Of a DNA stretch of 64,000 nucleotides, positions 20,101-30,536 are shown piece by piece. Position 1 is the first letter of the stretch, and every line of letters begins with the position of its first letter. Origin of the DNA: Companilactobacillus pabuli (GTDB lineage Bacteria; Bacillota; Bacilli; Lactobacillales; Lactobacillaceae); the NCBI RefSeq assembly GCF_014058425.1, contig NZ_CP049366.1, positions 1,302,001 to 1,366,000 of the forward strand, given 5' to 3'. The notes beneath the pieces are model-generated. The model did no database searches and was not told the origin of the DNA. It saw nothing but the letters and a program-made list of their open reading frames with translations. The translations under genes and the position numbers were made by a program.

Positions 20101-21399
20101 AATGATGGAATCATACACAGCTGATAAACCAGTTGTTTCGGTATCAAAAATCACATACTCAGAACCAGCTAATTTTTGATCACGAAGATTATAAGCAATT
20201 GGATTGCCTTCATCAACTAAATCAATTTCAACACCATAGGCAATTTTGACACCGAACTTTTTACCTGCATTAAAAGCTTCAGGGAATGCTTGTAAGGCAT
20301 GATGATCTGTTATGGCGATTCCAGTTTGTCCCCAGTCACTAGCACGTTTGATTAGATCCGTTGCACTAGGAATAGCATCCATTTGACTCATATTCGTGTG
20401 GGCGTGCAGTTCAATTCGCTTATTGCCATCTTCAGCAGTATCTTGTCTTGGTTGGTGTTTGATAACATTAATATCATTTGCCATGATAACTAATTCACGT
20501 GAGAAGTTATCCTCTTGGACACTTCCACGAACTCTGATCCAAGCACCCTTGTCTAAGGAATTAAAGAAGTTTTCATCATCTTCACCATTTGAGAATTTCT
20601 TGATACTAAATGATGATGTATAGTCAGTAACTTTCAAGATCAATAATGAACGGCCTGACTTCAGTTTTCTGACATCAATATCAAAAACATAGCCCTCGAC
20701 AACTTTGTTTCTTTCTTCTTCAACGATATCAACCATTTGTGTAATTTCTTGATCATCGGGAATCTTGCGTCCAACTTTTGACACATTGGTTGGTTTAGCA
20801 GCTTTTTTCTCGCTGACTTCTTTAGCCTTAGCTTGGAATTGTTTGTTCTTTTCCACACTCATGGCTTTCATTGCAGCTTCTTTTTCCTGATTCTTCGATT
20901 CATCGATATTGGCTCTGATTCGAAAATCAGGAAATCCTAGACTACTATATTCTGACTGCAAGCCATTGACCAATTTTCCATCAACAATATCAGCCATGAA
21001 ACTATTGGAAACGTCCAAAAAAACTTGACCATTTTCCATATGTGGTGGTGTTTGACTGATTTTGTCCAAAACCATTGGTGATTCGACACTGCAATCATTC
21101 AAGACATAATTCCAATAATCAGTAATATCTTTTTGTTTTAATTGTGCGTGGGTAGTTTTTATTTCAAAATTTACCTGCGCAATACCTTGAAAACTAGCCT
21201 TTAACGCTTTGACAAAGGTTAGAAATTCATTAAATGGCAAAACATCTTTGAACTCAAAATAAAAAGTCCAACGCTTACTATTCTTATGAACTTCCAATTT
21301 ATTCAATTTACCATCGGCAAATGAATCATTAGATTCTAATAATTGATCTAACTTGATTTGCTTAACTAGTATTTCAAAAAGTTGTTTTGTATCTGCCAT
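17101..21399 (-). CDS. polC: DNA polymerase III alpha subunit, Gram-positive type PolC
   Basis: 1432-residue replicative polymerase with built-in proofreading, normal for Firmicutes. N-terminal domains are followed by an OB fold (about 230-320). A PHP domain ([20 protein letters not shown]) is split by a DEDDh exonuclease insert ([34 protein letters not shown]). The catalytic palm has [13 protein letters not shown], and a zinc finger ([10 protein letters not shown]...[10 protein letters not shown]) lies near residue 935. The helix-hairpin-helix and C-terminal segment ends in LSLF, a plausible clamp-binding tail. It lies downstream of proS, separated by a repeat remnant and a weak terminator, so its promoter is not obvious. 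Confidence 0.98.
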   Translation of the reverse strand: MADTKQLFEILVKQIKLDQLLESNDSFADGKLNKLEVHKNSKRWTFYFEFKDVLPFNEFLTFVKALKASFQGIAQVNFEIKTTHAQLKQKDITDYWNYVLNDCSVESPMVLDKISQTPPHMENGQVFLDVSNSFMADIVDGKLVNGLQSEYSSLGFPDFRIRANIDESKNQEKEAAMKAMSVEKNKQFQAKAKEVSEKKAAKPTNVSKVGRKIPDDQEITQMVDIVEEERNKVVEGYVFDIDVRKLKSGRSLLILKVTDYTSSFSIKKFSNGEDDENFFNSLDKGAWIRVRGSVQEDNFSRELVIMANDINVIKHQPRQDTAEDGNKRIELHAHTNMSQMDAIPSATDLIKRASDWGQTGIAITDHHALQAFPEAFNAGKKFGVKIAYGVEIDLVDEGNPIAYNLRDQKLAGSEYVIFDTETTGLSAVYDSIIEIGATKMKNGEVIDRFDKFINPGHPLSEVTTNLTSITTEMVENEPDETVVVGEFMDFIGDDILVGHNVTFDMGFMNAALTRMGRDRLSMPVIDTLEMSRTLHSEYRNHKLDSLAKRYNIVLEHHHRADSDAETTGYLMYKLFEELEDKFGTDNVEQLNDHIGGDEAYKQARPSHAILLAKTQAGLKNMFKIVSYSMTQYYYRTARVPRRLLNKYREGIIVGSACENGEVFTSMMQKGYDDTRELAQYYDYLEVMPKTLYQHLIDIKIIKDEAALEEILKNIVKLGKELNKPVVATGDVHYLDPHDKVYRDIVIKAVKSNALARRPELPDVQFRTTNEMFDEFSYMDSQTQQEIIVDNPKKIMDSIDEISPVKDKLYTPKMDGAEDEIRNLTLNKAHELYGDPLPEIVQERMDKELKSIIGNGFSVIYLISQRLVYKSNKDGYLVGSRGSVGSSFVATMTGITEVNPLPPHYRCPKCKYSEFFTKGEVGSGYDLPDKKCPKCGADLKKDGQDIPFETFLGFKGDKVPDIDLNFSGDYQPVAHNYTKVLFGEDHVFRAGTIGTIADRTAFGYVKNYEELTGQNLRNAEEERLAMGSTGVKRTTGQHPAGIIVVPDYMDIFDFTPIQYPADDQNAAWKTTHFDFHSIHDNILKLDILGHDDPTMIRMLQDLSGIDPKTIPVKDPGVMELFSGTKSLGVTPEQIFSKTGTLGVPEFGTRFVRGMLEKTHPTTFAELLQISGLSHGTDVWLGNAEELIDKGIVTLKEVIGCRDNIMMDLIHYGMDSQMAFQIMEHVRKGRGIPDDWKQAMKDADVPDWYIDSCLKIKYMFPRAHATAYIIMALRIAYFKVHYPLYYYSAYFTVRADDFDLVAMTTGKDAVKASMKAINDKGMDASTKEKNLLTVLELANECLERGFKIKMVDIEKSDAFEFKIIDDKTLLAPFNAIPGLGDNVAKQIIAAREEQPFLSKQDLGTRGKVSKTVIEYMTENHVLDGMPDENQLSLF

Positions 21400-21412
21400 A
21401 TTCTACCCTTCA

Positions 21413-21441
21413 AAAAATAAAAAAAGGCCTAAGCCTCATTT
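21413..21441 (-). terminator. Short hairpin with T tracts just before polC
   Basis: Minus strand TGAGGC-TTAG-GCCTTTTTTT: a 4-6 bp stem followed by a long T-rich run, ending 13 nt before the polC start. It probably terminates transcripts from proS. Confidence 0.55.
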
Positions 21442-21471
21442 TATGATTTTTCCTAAGTTAGGTTACTGCTG

Positions 21472-21561
21472 TATGCCGTCGTCCGCTCGGCTTTGTGGAC
21501 GCTACGTTCCAGCCAAATTTTCTTTGCTATGGAGGATGGAATCCTACACTAACCATACTTA
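21472..21561 (-). repeat. Structured intergenic repeat, fragment R4
   Basis: In the 173-bp proS-polC gap. The minus strand carries TCCTCCATAGCAAAGAAAAT followed by TTGGCTGGAACGTAG, matching the first 35 nt of copy R1 with one difference. It then goes directly to CGGACGACGGCATAC, the inverted end motif. The central arms are missing, so this is a deleted copy. Confidence 0.7.
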
Positions 21562-21572
21562 ACTAAAAAAAT

Positions 21573-23282
21573 CTATTTCTGATTCTTAAGCAATATTTTT
21601 ACTGAATTTACTAATTCATCTTTACTTACTTCGATTGTTTCGCCAGTACTTCTAAGCTTTAGTTCAACAATTTCGTCAGCTGCTTTTTTACCAACAGTGA
21701 TTCTGATTGGTGTACCAATCAAATCGGAGTCAGCAAACTTAACACCAGGACGTTCTTTACGATCATCAAGCAAGACGTCATAGCCTTCATTTTCTAACAA
21801 TTCAACAATTTCGTCACTTAATTTGCCTTGAACGTCATTGTTGTACTTGATAGGAACAACGTGAACTTGGTATGGTGCCAAACTTACAGGCCAAACGATA
21901 CCATTTTCATCGCTGTGTTGTTCAACGATAGCTGTCAATAATCTTGAAACACCGATACCGTAACTACCCATGATGATAGGATTTGACTTACCATTTTCAT
22001 CTAGGAAGTTTGCACCTAATGCTTTAGAGAATTTAGTACCTAGTTTGAAGATGTGACCAATTTCAATACCACGAGTAAATTGAATCTTACCGTGACCATC
22101 TGGTGATGTTTCGCCTTCTTTGATAACACGGAGGTCTCTAAATTCTGGCATTTCGTCAGTGATATCTTCAAAGTTAGCATTGATAAAGTGACGATTCTCT
22201 TTGTTAGGTCCAACAACAAAGTTTGTCAAACCAACTAATGAGCTATCGTATAGGACTTTAACGTCTTCTTTGATACCCTTAGGTCCAATGAAACCAGGAA
22301 CACTGCCAAACACGTCAGTTACTTCTTCATTAGTTGCTTCACGTAAGAAATCAGCACCTAAATAATTTTTCAACTTAACATCATTGACGTCGTAGTCACC
22401 ACGGATCATGACCATAACTGGTTTTTCATCAGCAATATAAGCTACAGCCTTCATGATTCTTGAAGCGTCGACTTTAAGAAGTTGAGCCAAAGCATCAATC
22501 GTATGAACGTTTGGTGTGTCGACTTCTTCCATTTCTTTCTTATCCTCAACAGGATTTTCATCCATCTTACTTGCAGCCATTTCTAGGTTAGCTGAGTAAT
22601 CTGAATCATCTGAATAAGCAATTGTATCTTCACCAATATCAGCAATGGCAGAGAATTCTTTAGAATCAGTACCACCCATGGCACCGGCATCACCAATAAT
22701 GACACGATAGTTCAAACCACAAGCGTCAAAAATATTGCGGTAAGCTTGTTCCATTTGATTGAAGATAACATCAAGTTGTTCTTTGTTAGAAGTAAATGAA
22801 TAAGCATCTTGCATGATAAATTCGCGACCACGCAGCAAACCGTTACGAGGACGGTCTTCATCACGATACTTCATTTGAATTTGATACATAGCAATTGGCA
22901 ACTTCTTGTAACTATTCAAACCTTCTTTGACGATACTTGTGAAAGTTTCTTCGTGTGTAGGTCCAAGAATGAAATCACGATCATGACGGTCTTTGAATTT
23001 GAAAAGATTGTCACCATAAGTTGCGTAACGACCACTTTCCTTCCAAAGATCGGCTGGCAAAATAGCTGGCATACGCATTTCAGCAGCATCGATGTCCTTC
23101 ATTTGTTTTCTGATAAGTCCTTCGATCTTTTGAATTACTGACCAAGCTAATGGCAAGTAAGCATAAACACCGGCAGAGACTTGTCTGATATAACCGGCAC
23201 GCAACATCAACTGATGACTGATTGCTTCAGCATCTGAAGGAGTTTGCTTTAATGTTGGAATATATAATTTTGACTGTTTCAA
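21573..23282 (-). CDS. proS: Prolyl-tRNA synthetase (bacterial type, ProS)
   Basis: 569-residue class II aminoacyl-tRNA synthetase charging tRNA-Pro. Motif 2 region [18 protein letters not shown] and motif 3 [14 protein letters not shown] are all present. The roughly 180-residue insertion (about 225-405, with [16 protein letters not shown]) is the YbaK-like editing domain that clears Ala-tRNA-Pro. A C-terminal anticodon-binding domain follows (VVPIKYN...[20 protein letters not shown]). It sits 14 nt after rseP at the end of pyrH-frr-uppS-cdsA-rseP-proS. No T-box is seen upstream. Confidence 0.97.
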   Translation of the reverse strand: MKQSKLYIPTLKQTPSDAEAISHQLMLRAGYIRQVSAGVYAYLPLAWSVIQKIEGLIRKQMKDIDAAEMRMPAILPADLWKESGRYATYGDNLFKFKDRHDRDFILGPTHEETFTSIVKEGLNSYKKLPIAMYQIQMKYRDEDRPRNGLLRGREFIMQDAYSFTSNKEQLDVIFNQMEQAYRNIFDACGLNYRVIIGDAGAMGGTDSKEFSAIADIGEDTIAYSDDSDYSANLEMAASKMDENPVEDKKEMEEVDTPNVHTIDALAQLLKVDASRIMKAVAYIADEKPVMVMIRGDYDVNDVKLKNYLGADFLREATNEEVTDVFGSVPGFIGPKGIKEDVKVLYDSSLVGLTNFVVGPNKENRHFINANFEDITDEMPEFRDLRVIKEGETSPDGHGKIQFTRGIEIGHIFKLGTKFSKALGANFLDENGKSNPIIMGSYGIGVSRLLTAIVEQHSDENGIVWPVSLAPYQVHVVPIKYNNDVQGKLSDEIVELLENEGYDVLLDDRKERPGVKFADSDLIGTPIRITVGKKAADEIVELKLRSTGETIEVSKDELVNSVKILLKNQK

Positions 23283-23296
23283 GTTCTTTTATCCCC

Positions 23297-24565
23297 CTAT
23301 TTTATAAAGAAGCGCTGGATATCATTCCAGGTTACGGCAATCATTAATAGAACTAAGATTCCGACCCCAATTAAGGTAATCACATTTTCATATTGTTCTG
23401 GAATTGGTTTTCTTCTAATTGCTTCAACAATATTTAACAAGATTTTTCCACCATCTAACGCTGGAATTGGAATCAAATTGACAATTCCTAAGTTCATTGA
23501 CAGCATCGATGTGAAGAAAATAATGTTGATCAAACCAGTTGAGGCGACTTTAGAAGTCATCGAATAAATTCCTACCGGACCAGATAATTGATTAATGCTA
23601 AACCCACCTGAAACCATCTTTCCTAAAGCGTGGAAAATTGTTAAAGAAGTGCTCCAGCTATAAATGAAACCATATTTGATTTTAGCCATGGCAGAAGAAT
23701 CGGTCTTTTGCATGATACCGATCAAGCCATAACTTTGACCTGAAGATTTAACTGTCTTAGGCGTTACTTTGATTGTTTCAATCTTTTTACCGGATTGAAC
23801 TTTCATCGTTAATTTTTTACCAGGACTATTTTGAATATTCTCTGATAAATCAGTCCAAGAAGCAGTTGTCTTCCCGTTAATACTTAAAATTTTATCGTTG
23901 GCCTTTAGACCAGCTTTTTGAGCTACTGAATCTTTTTGAATGCTACCCAATTGATTAGAACCATTCCCAACTGATCCCATCATAAAGGCAGCAATAATTG
24001 CAGCCACGATTGCTAAAACAAAATTGTTAAATGGACCAGCAAAGTTCGTGATCATTCGCTTCCAGACAGAAACTGATTGCAATTGAACGTCACGAGGTGC
24101 AATCTGCACTTCCGTACCATCCTCTTCAACAATCGTTGCATCATGATCAACCGAATACTTCTTAGTGACAGTTTCATCACCATTTTCGTATCCTTCAATT
24201 ACTAAATCATCAACAAGATCAGCTTTAGAGATTTGAACTGGAACCGCGTTTGCATCATAAACCTTACTTGAAGTTATAATTTTTGTTACTTTATCGTCAT
24301 CATTAATTACTAACGATGCCATCGTTCCTGGTTGAATTTCAGAATCATCTTCTTGTGCACCAGCCATGCGGACATAACCACCCAAAGGTAGCAGTCTCAA
24401 AGTATAGGTCGTATGATTTTTGCGGTAAGCGACGATTTTCGGTCCCATACCAACAGAAAACTCACGAACTAAGATTCCTGATTTTTTTGCAGCGTAATAG
24501 TGTCCAAATTCATGAACAATTACCAAAATTCCAAAAACGATTATAAATGTAATTATCGCGGTCAT
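23297..24565 (-). CDS. rseP: Site-2 intramembrane zinc metalloprotease RseP/RasP
   Basis: 422-residue membrane protease that cuts transmembrane segments of anti-sigma factors and leftover signal peptides. The active site HEFGH (VHEFGHYYAAKKSG) lies in the first membrane segment. The second conserved motif, NLIPIPALDGG, contributes the Asp zinc ligand near the C-terminus. A PDZ domain (about 205-290, GSIQKDSVAQKAGLKANDKI) lies between. At least four hydrophobic segments are visible. The start is ATG 24565 after GTGGAGG, not the in-frame codon at 24577. It is embedded in the cdsA-rseP-proS run, as is standard in Firmicutes. Confidence 0.96.
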   Translation of the reverse strand: MTAIITFIIVFGILVIVHEFGHYYAAKKSGILVREFSVGMGPKIVAYRKNHTTYTLRLLPLGGYVRMAGAQEDDSEIQPGTMASLVINDDDKVTKIITSSKVYDANAVPVQISKADLVDDLVIEGYENGDETVTKKYSVDHDATIVEEDGTEVQIAPRDVQLQSVSVWKRMITNFAGPFNNFVLAIVAAIIAAFMMGSVGNGSNQLGSIQKDSVAQKAGLKANDKILSINGKTTASWTDLSENIQNSPGKKLTMKVQSGKKIETIKVTPKTVKSSGQSYGLIGIMQKTDSSAMAKIKYGFIYSWSTSLTIFHALGKMVSGGFSINQLSGPVGIYSMTSKVASTGLINIIFFTSMLSMNLGIVNLIPIPALDGGKILLNIVEAIRRKPIPEQYENVITLIGVGILVLLMIAVTWNDIQRFFIK

Positions 24566-24585
24566 TTTAACCTCCACGAGCTAAT

Positions 24586-25380
24586 TTAGACTAAACCAAA
24601 AATGTGTAGCAATGGTAGTACGATCAACATACTATCGAAACGATCCAAGATTCCACCATGACCTGGCAGGATGTTTCCTGAATCTTTAACTTTGTAAAAT
24701 CTCTTATAGGCAGATTCAATCAAATCGCCCATTTGTCCCATAATTGACAAGACAAAAGCAATCATCAACATTGAAGTGATGGAATATTCTTGTGGGACAA
24801 AAATCATATAAACACCAGAGAGAACTAAAGCCATAATAATCCCGGCAATTGTTCCTTCCCATGTCTTATTAGGACTGATAGCAGGCCATAATTTATGCTT
24901 ACCGATTTTTCTACCAAATGTATAAGCAAAAATATCAGTTGACCAAACAACGATCAAAGCATACATCAACAGACCTAGTCCTGGTTGTGAATTTCTGACA
25001 GCTGCTAAATAATGGAATCCTGTTCCAATATAAAGCATTGAAACTACTGAAACACCTGCATCTTCAAAATTAAATTTGTTCTTAGTCAAAACTGTAATGA
25101 CTAACAAAATAATTGCAAAGATATAAAACAAATCAAGACGTGAGAAACTCTTTGGCAACCAGCCACTATAAAAACCATTTGGTACTACCAAAGCCAACGT
25201 TCCTAAAATCGTCACTAAAAAGTCAACCGAAACGATGATTCTCTTGCGCATGATATAAACTTCAAATACACCGACTGCTGCTAGTGCTGCTGCTGCAACT
25301 TCTAGCCAAATTCCACCTGCAAGCAATATGGGAATAAAAATTGCTAATGCAATAACGGCAGTAATTACACGTTGTTTCAT
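24586..25380 (-). CDS. cdsA: Phosphatidate cytidylyltransferase CdsA
   Basis: 264-residue polytopic membrane enzyme making CDP-diacylglycerol from phosphatidate and CTP, the branch point for anionic phospholipids. Alternating hydrophobic segments cover almost the whole chain. The family signature (S-x-KR-x-x-KDxG-x4-PGHGGxxDRxDS) is visible as AYKRFYKVKDSGNILPGHGG followed by ILDRFDSM near residue 240. ISPNKTWEG is the second conserved loop. It lies 18 nt after uppS, and the pairing of lipid carrier and phospholipid genes is conserved. Confidence 0.96.
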   Translation of the reverse strand: MKQRVITAVIALAIFIPILLAGGIWLEVAAAALAAVGVFEVYIMRKRIIVSVDFLVTILGTLALVVPNGFYSGWLPKSFSRLDLFYIFAIILLVITVLTKNKFNFEDAGVSVVSMLYIGTGFHYLAAVRNSQPGLGLLMYALIVVWSTDIFAYTFGRKIGKHKLWPAISPNKTWEGTIAGIIMALVLSGVYMIFVPQEYSITSMLMIAFVLSIMGQMGDLIESAYKRFYKVKDSGNILPGHGGILDRFDSMLIVLPLLHIFGLV

Positions 25381-25398
25381 AATTTTCCCCCAAACTAA

Positions 25399-26142
25399 CT
25401 AGACCGAACCGAAACGGCGATCTCTTCTATCGAATTCTTGAATATCCTCAATCAAATTATCAACCGAATAATCAGGCCAAAGAGTTTCATCAAAGACCAT
25501 TTCCGAATAGGCTAATTGCCATAACATGAAATTAGAAATTCGCTCTTCGCCACTAGTTCTAATCAATAAGTCTGGGTCAGCTAATTCACCCAATTGACTA
25601 GTTAATAATTGACTAGAAAACAATTCATCGTCAATATCTTCTGGATTTATTGAACCATCCTGAGCCTTAATTGCCAACTCTTTTGCTGCATGGACAATTT
25701 CAGCACGACCGCCATAATTAAAAGCAAAGTTGAGGATCATACCGGTATTATCCTTCGTATCCTCAACTGCTTTCATAACTACTTTTCTCGTTCTATCAGG
25801 CAAATGGTCCGTAAATCCGGTTACCAATACTTTAATATTTTCTTTGATTAAATCGGGCATAAATGTCCCAAAGAAGTCAACTGGTAGGCGCATCAAAAAA
25901 TTGACCTCTTTGCTAGGACGACTCCAATTTTCAGTTGAAAAGGCATAAAGGCTCAAGACTTTAACACCTAAATGACTGGCAGCAGTTGCAATTGTTTTGA
26001 CATTATTCATGCCTTCTTTATGCCCAGCAATTCTTGGTTGGCCCAATCTCTTAGCCCAACGACCATTACCATCCATAATAATTGCTACATGCTTTGGAAT
26101 CGAAGCCTCTGGATCTAATCTCTTCCTAATATCTTCTGTCAT
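25399..26142 (-). CDS. uppS: Undecaprenyl pyrophosphate synthase UppS
   Basis: 247-residue cis-prenyltransferase that builds C55 undecaprenyl diphosphate, the lipid carrier for peptidoglycan and wall polymers. The catalytic Asp is in IIMDGNGRWAK (about residue 23). Other conserved blocks are LSLYAFSTENWSRP, FNYGGRAEI and LIRTSGEERISNFMLWQLAYSE, the last shown here as one signature region of the family C-terminus. It starts 6 nt after the frr stop. Confidence 0.97.
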   Translation of the reverse strand: MTEDIRKRLDPEASIPKHVAIIMDGNGRWAKRLGQPRIAGHKEGMNNVKTIATAASHLGVKVLSLYAFSTENWSRPSKEVNFLMRLPVDFFGTFMPDLIKENIKVLVTGFTDHLPDRTRKVVMKAVEDTKDNTGMILNFAFNYGGRAEIVHAAKELAIKAQDGSINPEDIDDELFSSQLLTSQLGELADPDLLIRTSGEERISNFMLWQLAYSEMVFDETLWPDYSVDNLIEDIQEFDRRDRRFGSV

Positions 26143-26147
26143 ATAAA

Positions 26148-26705
26148 TTAGCCTTCAGTAATTTCCTTTTCCTTATCTGCAGCTAATTTATCCATTTGGG
26201 CAATCGCATCATCAGTAACTTTTTGAACATCTTTTTCCAAAGTGTGCAATTCGTCTTCTGTGATGTCATTATCCTTTTCTTGTTTCTTCAAATCATCCAT
26301 AGCTTCACGACGAACGTTTCTAACAGCAATACGTCCGCTTTCGGCTTCTTTACCTACTTGCTTGGCAATTTCTTGTCTACGTTCACCAGTAAGTTGTGGA
26401 ATAACCAAACGAATAACACTACCATCATTAGCAGGGTTTAGTCCCAAATCTGATGAGTTGATAGCATGTTCGATGTCATCTAGTGATGATTTGTCATAAG
26501 GTGTGATCATCAAAACACGTGCTTCTGGAATGTTGATAGAAGCAACTTGATTCAATGGTACTTCTGTACCGTAATACATAACTTTAACGTTACTCAAAAT
26601 TGAAGCATTAGCCTTACCGGCACGAATATTAGCTAGTTCACGACTTAAAACGTCGACTGACTTAGACATATTCTCTTTTGCTTTTGTAATAGCTTTATTT
26701 GTCAT
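26148..26705 (-). CDS. frr: Ribosome recycling factor
   Basis: 185-residue factor that, with EF-G, splits post-termination ribosomes. Conserved blocks include [38 protein letters not shown]-like [18 protein letters not shown] and [12 protein letters not shown]. Start choice: AAGGGTGG is followed by TAATGATG; the second ATG (26705) has workable spacing, while a GTG at 26714 lies inside the binding site. The coding start overlaps the end of pyrH by 11 nt, so translation is probably coupled. Confidence 0.96.
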   Translation of the reverse strand: MTNKAITKAKENMSKSVDVLSRELANIRAGKANASILSNVKVMYYGTEVPLNQVASINIPEARVLMITPYDKSSLDDIEHAINSSDLGLNPANDGSVIRLVIPQLTGERRQEIAKQVGKEAESGRIAVRNVRREAMDDLKKQEKDNDITEDELHTLEKDVQKVTDDAIAQMDKLAADKEKEITEG

Positions 26706-27429
26706 CATTACCACCCTTTATAATTGTTCCAATATTTTCTCCTTGAACAACCTTCTTAATATTTTCAGGTTTATTCAAGTTGAAGACGATCAATGGAATA
26801 TTGTTATCCATTGACAATGAAGAAGCTGTTGTATCCATAACACCGAGATTCTTATTGATAATATCAAGTTGTGACAATTCTGAATACTTCTTAGCATTTG
26901 GATCCTTCTTAGGATCAGCTGAATAAACTCCATCAACATCATTCTTAGCCATCAAAATAACATCGGCTTCGATTTCAGCAGCACGTAATACTGAAGTAGT
27001 ATCAGTTGAGAAGTATGGATTACCAGTTCCACCGGCAAAGATAACTACACGGCCCTTTTCTAGATGTCTAACGGCTCTTCTTCTGATATATGGTTCTGCA
27101 ACTTGACGCATTTCAATTGAAGTTTGCACACGAGTTGGTACACCAATATTTTCCAAACCATCTTGTAATGCTAGACCATTCATAACTGTAGCCATCATAC
27201 CCATGTAATCTGCTTGAGCACGATCCATACCCATTTCAGCACCAGTTTCGCCACGCCAGATGTTTCCACCGCCACAAACAATGGCAACCTCAACACCTAA
27301 ATCGTGAACACTTTTGATTTGTTCAGCGATTTTTTTAATAACTGGGGGATTAATGCCAAATCCTTTTTCTCCAGCTAAAGCTTCACCAGAAACTTTTAAA
27401 ATAATTCTTTTATACTTGATATTAGGCAT
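26695..27429 (-). CDS. pyrH: UMP kinase
   Basis: 244-residue hexameric kinase making UDP from UMP. Conserved blocks are the phosphate-binding [21 protein letters not shown], the [17 protein letters not shown] helix, [15 protein letters not shown] and the [19 protein letters not shown] region of the amino acid kinase fold. It is the first gene of pyrH-frr-uppS-cdsA-rseP-proS, separated from tsf by a strong terminator. Confidence 0.97.
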   Translation of the reverse strand: MPNIKYKRIILKVSGEALAGEKGFGINPPVIKKIAEQIKSVHDLGVEVAIVCGGGNIWRGETGAEMGMDRAQADYMGMMATVMNGLALQDGLENIGVPTRVQTSIEMRQVAEPYIRRRAVRHLEKGRVVIFAGGTGNPYFSTDTTSVLRAAEIEADVILMAKNDVDGVYSADPKKDPNAKKYSELSQLDIINKNLGVMDTTASSLSMDNNIPLIVFNLNKPENIKKVVQGENIGTIIKGGNDDK

Positions 27430-27537
27430 AAGTACTCTCCTTTAATTTTGCTATTAAACATTTTAACATATTAGAAACACTAAATTTATCTAAACACTAT
27501 TTTTAAATAAAATTTGCTCGGATACAACCCTTTATAC

Positions 27538-27582
27538 AAAGAAAAGGTCGTTTAATTCAAATTGAATTAAGCGACCTTTCTC
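27538..27582 (-). terminator. rpsB-tsf terminator
   Basis: Minus-strand AAAGGTCGCTTAATTC, a 5-nt loop, GAATTAAACGACCTTT, then TTCTTTG. A 16-bp stem with one mismatch lies 15 nt past the tsf stop. Confidence 0.85.
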
Positions 27583-27597
27583 GAAATTGTTAAAAAA

Positions 27598-28473
27598 TTA
27601 CTTCATTTGGTTCTTTACTTCTTCAGCAAAGTCTTCTTGTTTCTTTTCGATACCTTCGCCAACTTCGTAACGAACGAATGAAACTAACTTACCATTCTTT
27701 GATTCAACAAATTGTTGAACTGTCATATCTGAATCCTTAACGAATTCTTGGTCAGCCAAACTAATTTCTGACAAGAATTTGTTTAGACGGCCTTCAACGA
27801 TTCTAGGAATGATCTTTTCAGGTTTACCTTCAGCTTTTGTTTCTTCAGTGAAGATAGCTTTTTCATGTTCTAGACGATCTGCAGGAACTTGATCACGGTC
27901 CATGAATTCAGGGTTGATAGCTGCAACGTGCATAGCAACGTCCTTAGCAGTATCTTCATCAGCACCTTCAAGAGTAACAATAGCACCGATCAAACCACCA
28001 TTGTGTAGGTATGAACCGAATACTTGTGAGTCAGTTTTGTCAAGAACCTTGAAACGTCTCAATGAAATCTTTTCACCGATAACAGCTGTTAAGCCAGTGA
28101 TAGCTTCGTTGATTGTTTGGTCACCCATCTTAAGTTCCAAAGCTTCGTCCATTGTCTTTGGTTCATTTTCAACGATAGCTTTACCAATACTATTTACTAA
28201 ATTGATAAACTTATCATTTGATGAAACAAAGTCAGTTTCTGAGTTAACTTCGATGATAGCAGCTTTGTTACCTGAGATTTCGATATGTGTCAAACCTTCA
28301 GCAGCAACGTTACCACTCTTCTTGGCAGCCTTAGCAATACCCTTTTCACGAAGTTTGTCGATAGCTTCTTGCATATTACCGTCAGCAGCAACCAATGCCT
28401 TCTTAGCATCCATCATACCAACGCTTGTCTTATCACGTAATTCTTTAACTTGAGCAGCAGTAATTTTAGCCAT
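27598..28473 (-). CDS. tsf: Elongation factor Ts
   Basis: 291-residue guanine nucleotide exchange factor for EF-Tu. The N-terminal UBA-like domain has the hallmark [16 protein letters not shown]. The [10 protein letters not shown] block contains the Thr-Asp-Phe-Val that contacts EF-Tu. Two further core subdomains follow. It is paired with rpsB, as in almost all bacteria, with an attenuating hairpin in the 70-nt spacer. Confidence 0.97.
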   Translation of the reverse strand: MAKITAAQVKELRDKTSVGMMDAKKALVAADGNMQEAIDKLREKGIAKAAKKSGNVAAEGLTHIEISGNKAAIIEVNSETDFVSSNDKFINLVNSIGKAIVENEPKTMDEALELKMGDQTINEAITGLTAVIGEKISLRRFKVLDKTDSQVFGSYLHNGGLIGAIVTLEGADEDTAKDVAMHVAAINPEFMDRDQVPADRLEHEKAIFTEETKAEGKPEKIIPRIVEGRLNKFLSEISLADQEFVKDSDMTVQQFVESKNGKLVSFVRYEVGEGIEKKQEDFAEEVKNQMK

Positions 28474-28492
28474 TAGTAATCCTCCAGTCGTA

Positions 28493-28520
28493 TAAATAAA
28501 GCCATCTTACTCAGATGACT
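28493..28520 (-). terminator. rpsB-tsf spacer attenuator hairpin
   Basis: Minus-strand AGTCATCT, loop GAGTA, AGATGGCT, then TTTATTT. The 8-bp stem has one GU pair and lies between the rpsB stop and the tsf binding site. It probably reduces tsf transcription relative to rpsB. Confidence 0.6.
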
Positions 28521-28543
28521 CTATTTTACGTTTATTATTTTAA

Positions 28544-29350
28544 TTATTTGTTATCTTCGCTTGTGTTCTTAGCTTGTGCTAAATCTTCGATAGATTTTGC
28601 ATCAGCAGCATCAGAATTTTCGTCGTTGTTGTCATCCTTAGCAAAGTCTGCATCTGTAACAGCTTCTTCACCTTGTTTACCTTCAACGATAGCATCAGCC
28701 ATCTTAGATGTGATTAATCTAACGGCACGGATAGCATCATCGTTTGAAGGAATGATAACATCGATAGGATCTGGATCTGTGTTTGTATCAACCATAGCTA
28801 CGATAGGAATGTTAAGTTTCTTAGCTTCGTTAACAGCAATGTTTTCCTTGTGAGGATCAACAATGAACATAACATCTGGGATTCTTGGCATATCTTCGAT
28901 ACCACCAAGGAATCTTTCTAGCTTAGCTTGTTGCTTTTGTAGTAAAGCAACTTCTTTCTTAGGTAGACGATCAAAAGTACCATCTTCAGCCATTGCCTTG
29001 ATGTCCTTTAATCTCTTGATACGTTTTTGGATTGTGTTCCAGTTAGTCAAAGTTCCACCTAACCAACGGTGGTTAACGTAGTATTGACCGGCACGTGTAG
29101 CTTCTTCAGCAACAGCGTCTTGGGCTTGTTTCTTTGTACCAACGAATAGGAAAATTCCATCATCACCGGCAACAGCCTTCATATAGTTGTATGCATCGTC
29201 GATCATGCGTACTGTTTTTTGTAAATCAATGATGTAAATACCATTTCTTTGTGTAAAGATAAATGGCTTCATCTTAGGGTTCCATCTTCTTGTTTGGTGA
29301 CCGAAATGTACACCGGCTTCAAGAAGTTGTTTCATAGAAATAACTGACAT
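28544..29350 (-). CDS. rpsB: 30S ribosomal protein S2
   Basis: 268-residue S2. Family signatures are [25 protein letters not shown] (read as adjoining blocks), the coiled-coil helices around residue 100-150, [19 protein letters not shown] and [24 protein letters not shown]. The C-terminus carries an extra acidic tail of about 40 residues ([15 protein letters not shown]). S2 is often the target of leader-mediated autoregulation; the 100-nt leader here is structured. Confidence 0.97.
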   Translation of the reverse strand: MSVISMKQLLEAGVHFGHQTRRWNPKMKPFIFTQRNGIYIIDLQKTVRMIDDAYNYMKAVAGDDGIFLFVGTKKQAQDAVAEEATRAGQYYVNHRWLGGTLTNWNTIQKRIKRLKDIKAMAEDGTFDRLPKKEVALLQKQQAKLERFLGGIEDMPRIPDVMFIVDPHKENIAVNEAKKLNIPIVAMVDTNTDPDPIDVIIPSNDDAIRAVRLITSKMADAIVEGKQGEEAVTDADFAKDDNNDENSDAADAKSIEDLAQAKNTSEDNK

Positions 29351-29475
29351 AAAAAGTTCCTCCTGGTTTTTACCTCCACTTAAGTCTTATTCAATTGAAA
29401 CGCGACTTGCGCACCATCAACCAAATCGTTAAGTGTGTGTATTCAATACGGTTTAATATTATAAATGAAGACCAC
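29351..29475 (-). promoter_or_regulatory. rpsB promoter and structured leader
   Basis: -35 TTGATT overlaps the last codons of the GIY-YIG gene. A 17-nt spacer and -10 TATAAT follow, then a leader of about 100 nt. CACTTAA in the leader can pair with TTAAGTG just before the first of two ribosome-binding-like motifs (GTGGAGG and CAGGAGG). AAGTC/GACTT offers a competing stem. Such a switch suits autoregulation by S2, but no family model was tested. Confidence 0.5.
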
Positions 29476-29756
29476 TATTTAATCAAGTAGTCCTGCCAAT
29501 TTATTCCATGGCTTTTTAAAAGCTGTTCTTTTTGGAGACGAGTTAGCTTTTTTATGGCAATTTCCCGTTTTAAAGCCGCTGATTTGTCGGCTAATTCTTC
29601 AGTATACATGAGTTTAACTGGACGTCTTACTTTCGTGTACTTAGCGCCCTTTCCAGCATTATGCGTTTTTACTCTTTTTTTCACATCGTTACTAGTACCA
29701 GTGTAAAAAGTCTTGTCACTGCACAATAACATGTAAACGTAGTATTTACTTTCCAT
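29475..29756 (-). CDS. GIY-YIG domain protein (UPF0213 / YhbQ-YazA type)
   Basis: 93-residue single GIY-YIG nuclease-fold domain. The two short motifs appear as YYVYMLLC and FYTGTSND, followed by [20 protein letters not shown] with the conserved Arg and His, then the Glu in [21 protein letters not shown]. Family members are small stand-alone nuclease-like proteins of uncertain role. It overlaps the end of the methyltransferase gene by 11 nt, the same yabB-yazA pairing seen in Bacillus, so the two are translated together. The rpsB promoter lies in its last codons. Confidence 0.9.
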   Translation of the reverse strand: MESKYYVYMLLCSDKTFYTGTSNDVKKRVKTHNAGKGAKYTKVRRPVKLMYTEELADKSAALKREIAIKKLTRLQKEQLLKSHGINWQDYLIK

Positions 29757-30474
29757 TGATTATTAAATTAGCCTCTTTACTTAATTGATGATTTTCGTCA
29801 TAAATAACCAAATCTGGTTCCACTCTCAAGGATGCAGTTTTAACAGTCTTAATCGCATCGACCAATACTAAATTAGCATCCTTATTAGCGGTTGTCCTTA
29901 CAAATCGTAGGCGTTTAGCTTGCAACTTTTCTTCTGCCATCGTCACTAATAAGTCGCTTAGACGTTGGGGACGATAAACTAAATAAGCGTGAGAGTTTTC
30001 TTTGAGTAAAACTTTAATGGCTGACAAAATGTCTTTTAAATTAGCTTTTAGTTCGTGGCGTGCAATGGCCAAGACGGAATTATCCTTAATTGCAGTTTGA
30101 TCCGTCACTTTAAAGTATGGTGGATTACAGACAACCGTATCGACGGTATCATGGGCAATGTATTGCTGAACATTTTTTAAATCATCATTGATTAAAGTTA
30201 CTTGCTTGGATAAATGGTTGTCAATAATACTTTGCTGAGCCAAATCTGATAATTTTTTTTGAATTTCGACTAAATAAATTTTGGCAGAAGTCTTACTAGT
30301 TAGAGACAAACCGATTGCCCCATTTCCTGCACATAAATCAACAACTTTGCCTTTTTTTGCGGGATTTGCAAAATTATAGAGTAAAATAGTATCAAGATTG
30401 AATGAGTAGAGTTCTTTATCTTGATTGATTTTGACACCACTATTTGCAATCGTATCTTGAGAATTAATCGACAT
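29746..30474 (-). CDS. tRNA1(Val) A37 N6-methyltransferase-like protein (YabB/TrmN6)
   Basis: 242-residue SAM-dependent methyltransferase. Motif I is [15 protein letters not shown] (about residue 46), the acidic end of strand 2 is IYLVEIQ, and the catalytic NPPY motif in [10 protein letters not shown] (about 120) is typical of N6-adenine or glutamine methylation. In E. coli the relative TrmN6 methylates A37 of tRNA-Val; the Firmicute YabB substrate is less certain. It is followed by the overlapping GIY-YIG gene and is divergent from plsC. Confidence 0.85.
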   Translation of the reverse strand: MSINSQDTIANSGVKINQDKELYSFNLDTILLYNFANPAKKGKVVDLCAGNGAIGLSLTSKTSAKIYLVEIQKKLSDLAQQSIIDNHLSKQVTLINDDLKNVQQYIAHDTVDTVVCNPPYFKVTDQTAIKDNSVLAIARHELKANLKDILSAIKVLLKENSHAYLVYRPQRLSDLLVTMAEEKLQAKRLRFVRTTANKDANLVLVDAIKTVKTASLRVEPDLVIYDENHQLSKEANLIINGK

Positions 30475-30536
30475 GTTACACCTGCTTTATGGTATTTTAA
30501 ATAAGTGAAAATTATTTTTGGGAGAATGATATTTTT

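Noticed and set aside
26695-26714. GTG at 26714 as frr start
   Set aside because: It lies in the ribosome binding site AAGGGTGG itself; the ATG at 26705 is better placed.
28544-28670. Acidic tail of S2 as a sign of fusion or frameshift
   Set aside because: Acidic, Asp/Asn-rich S2 extensions are common in lactobacilli; the frame is continuous and ends at a normal spacer.
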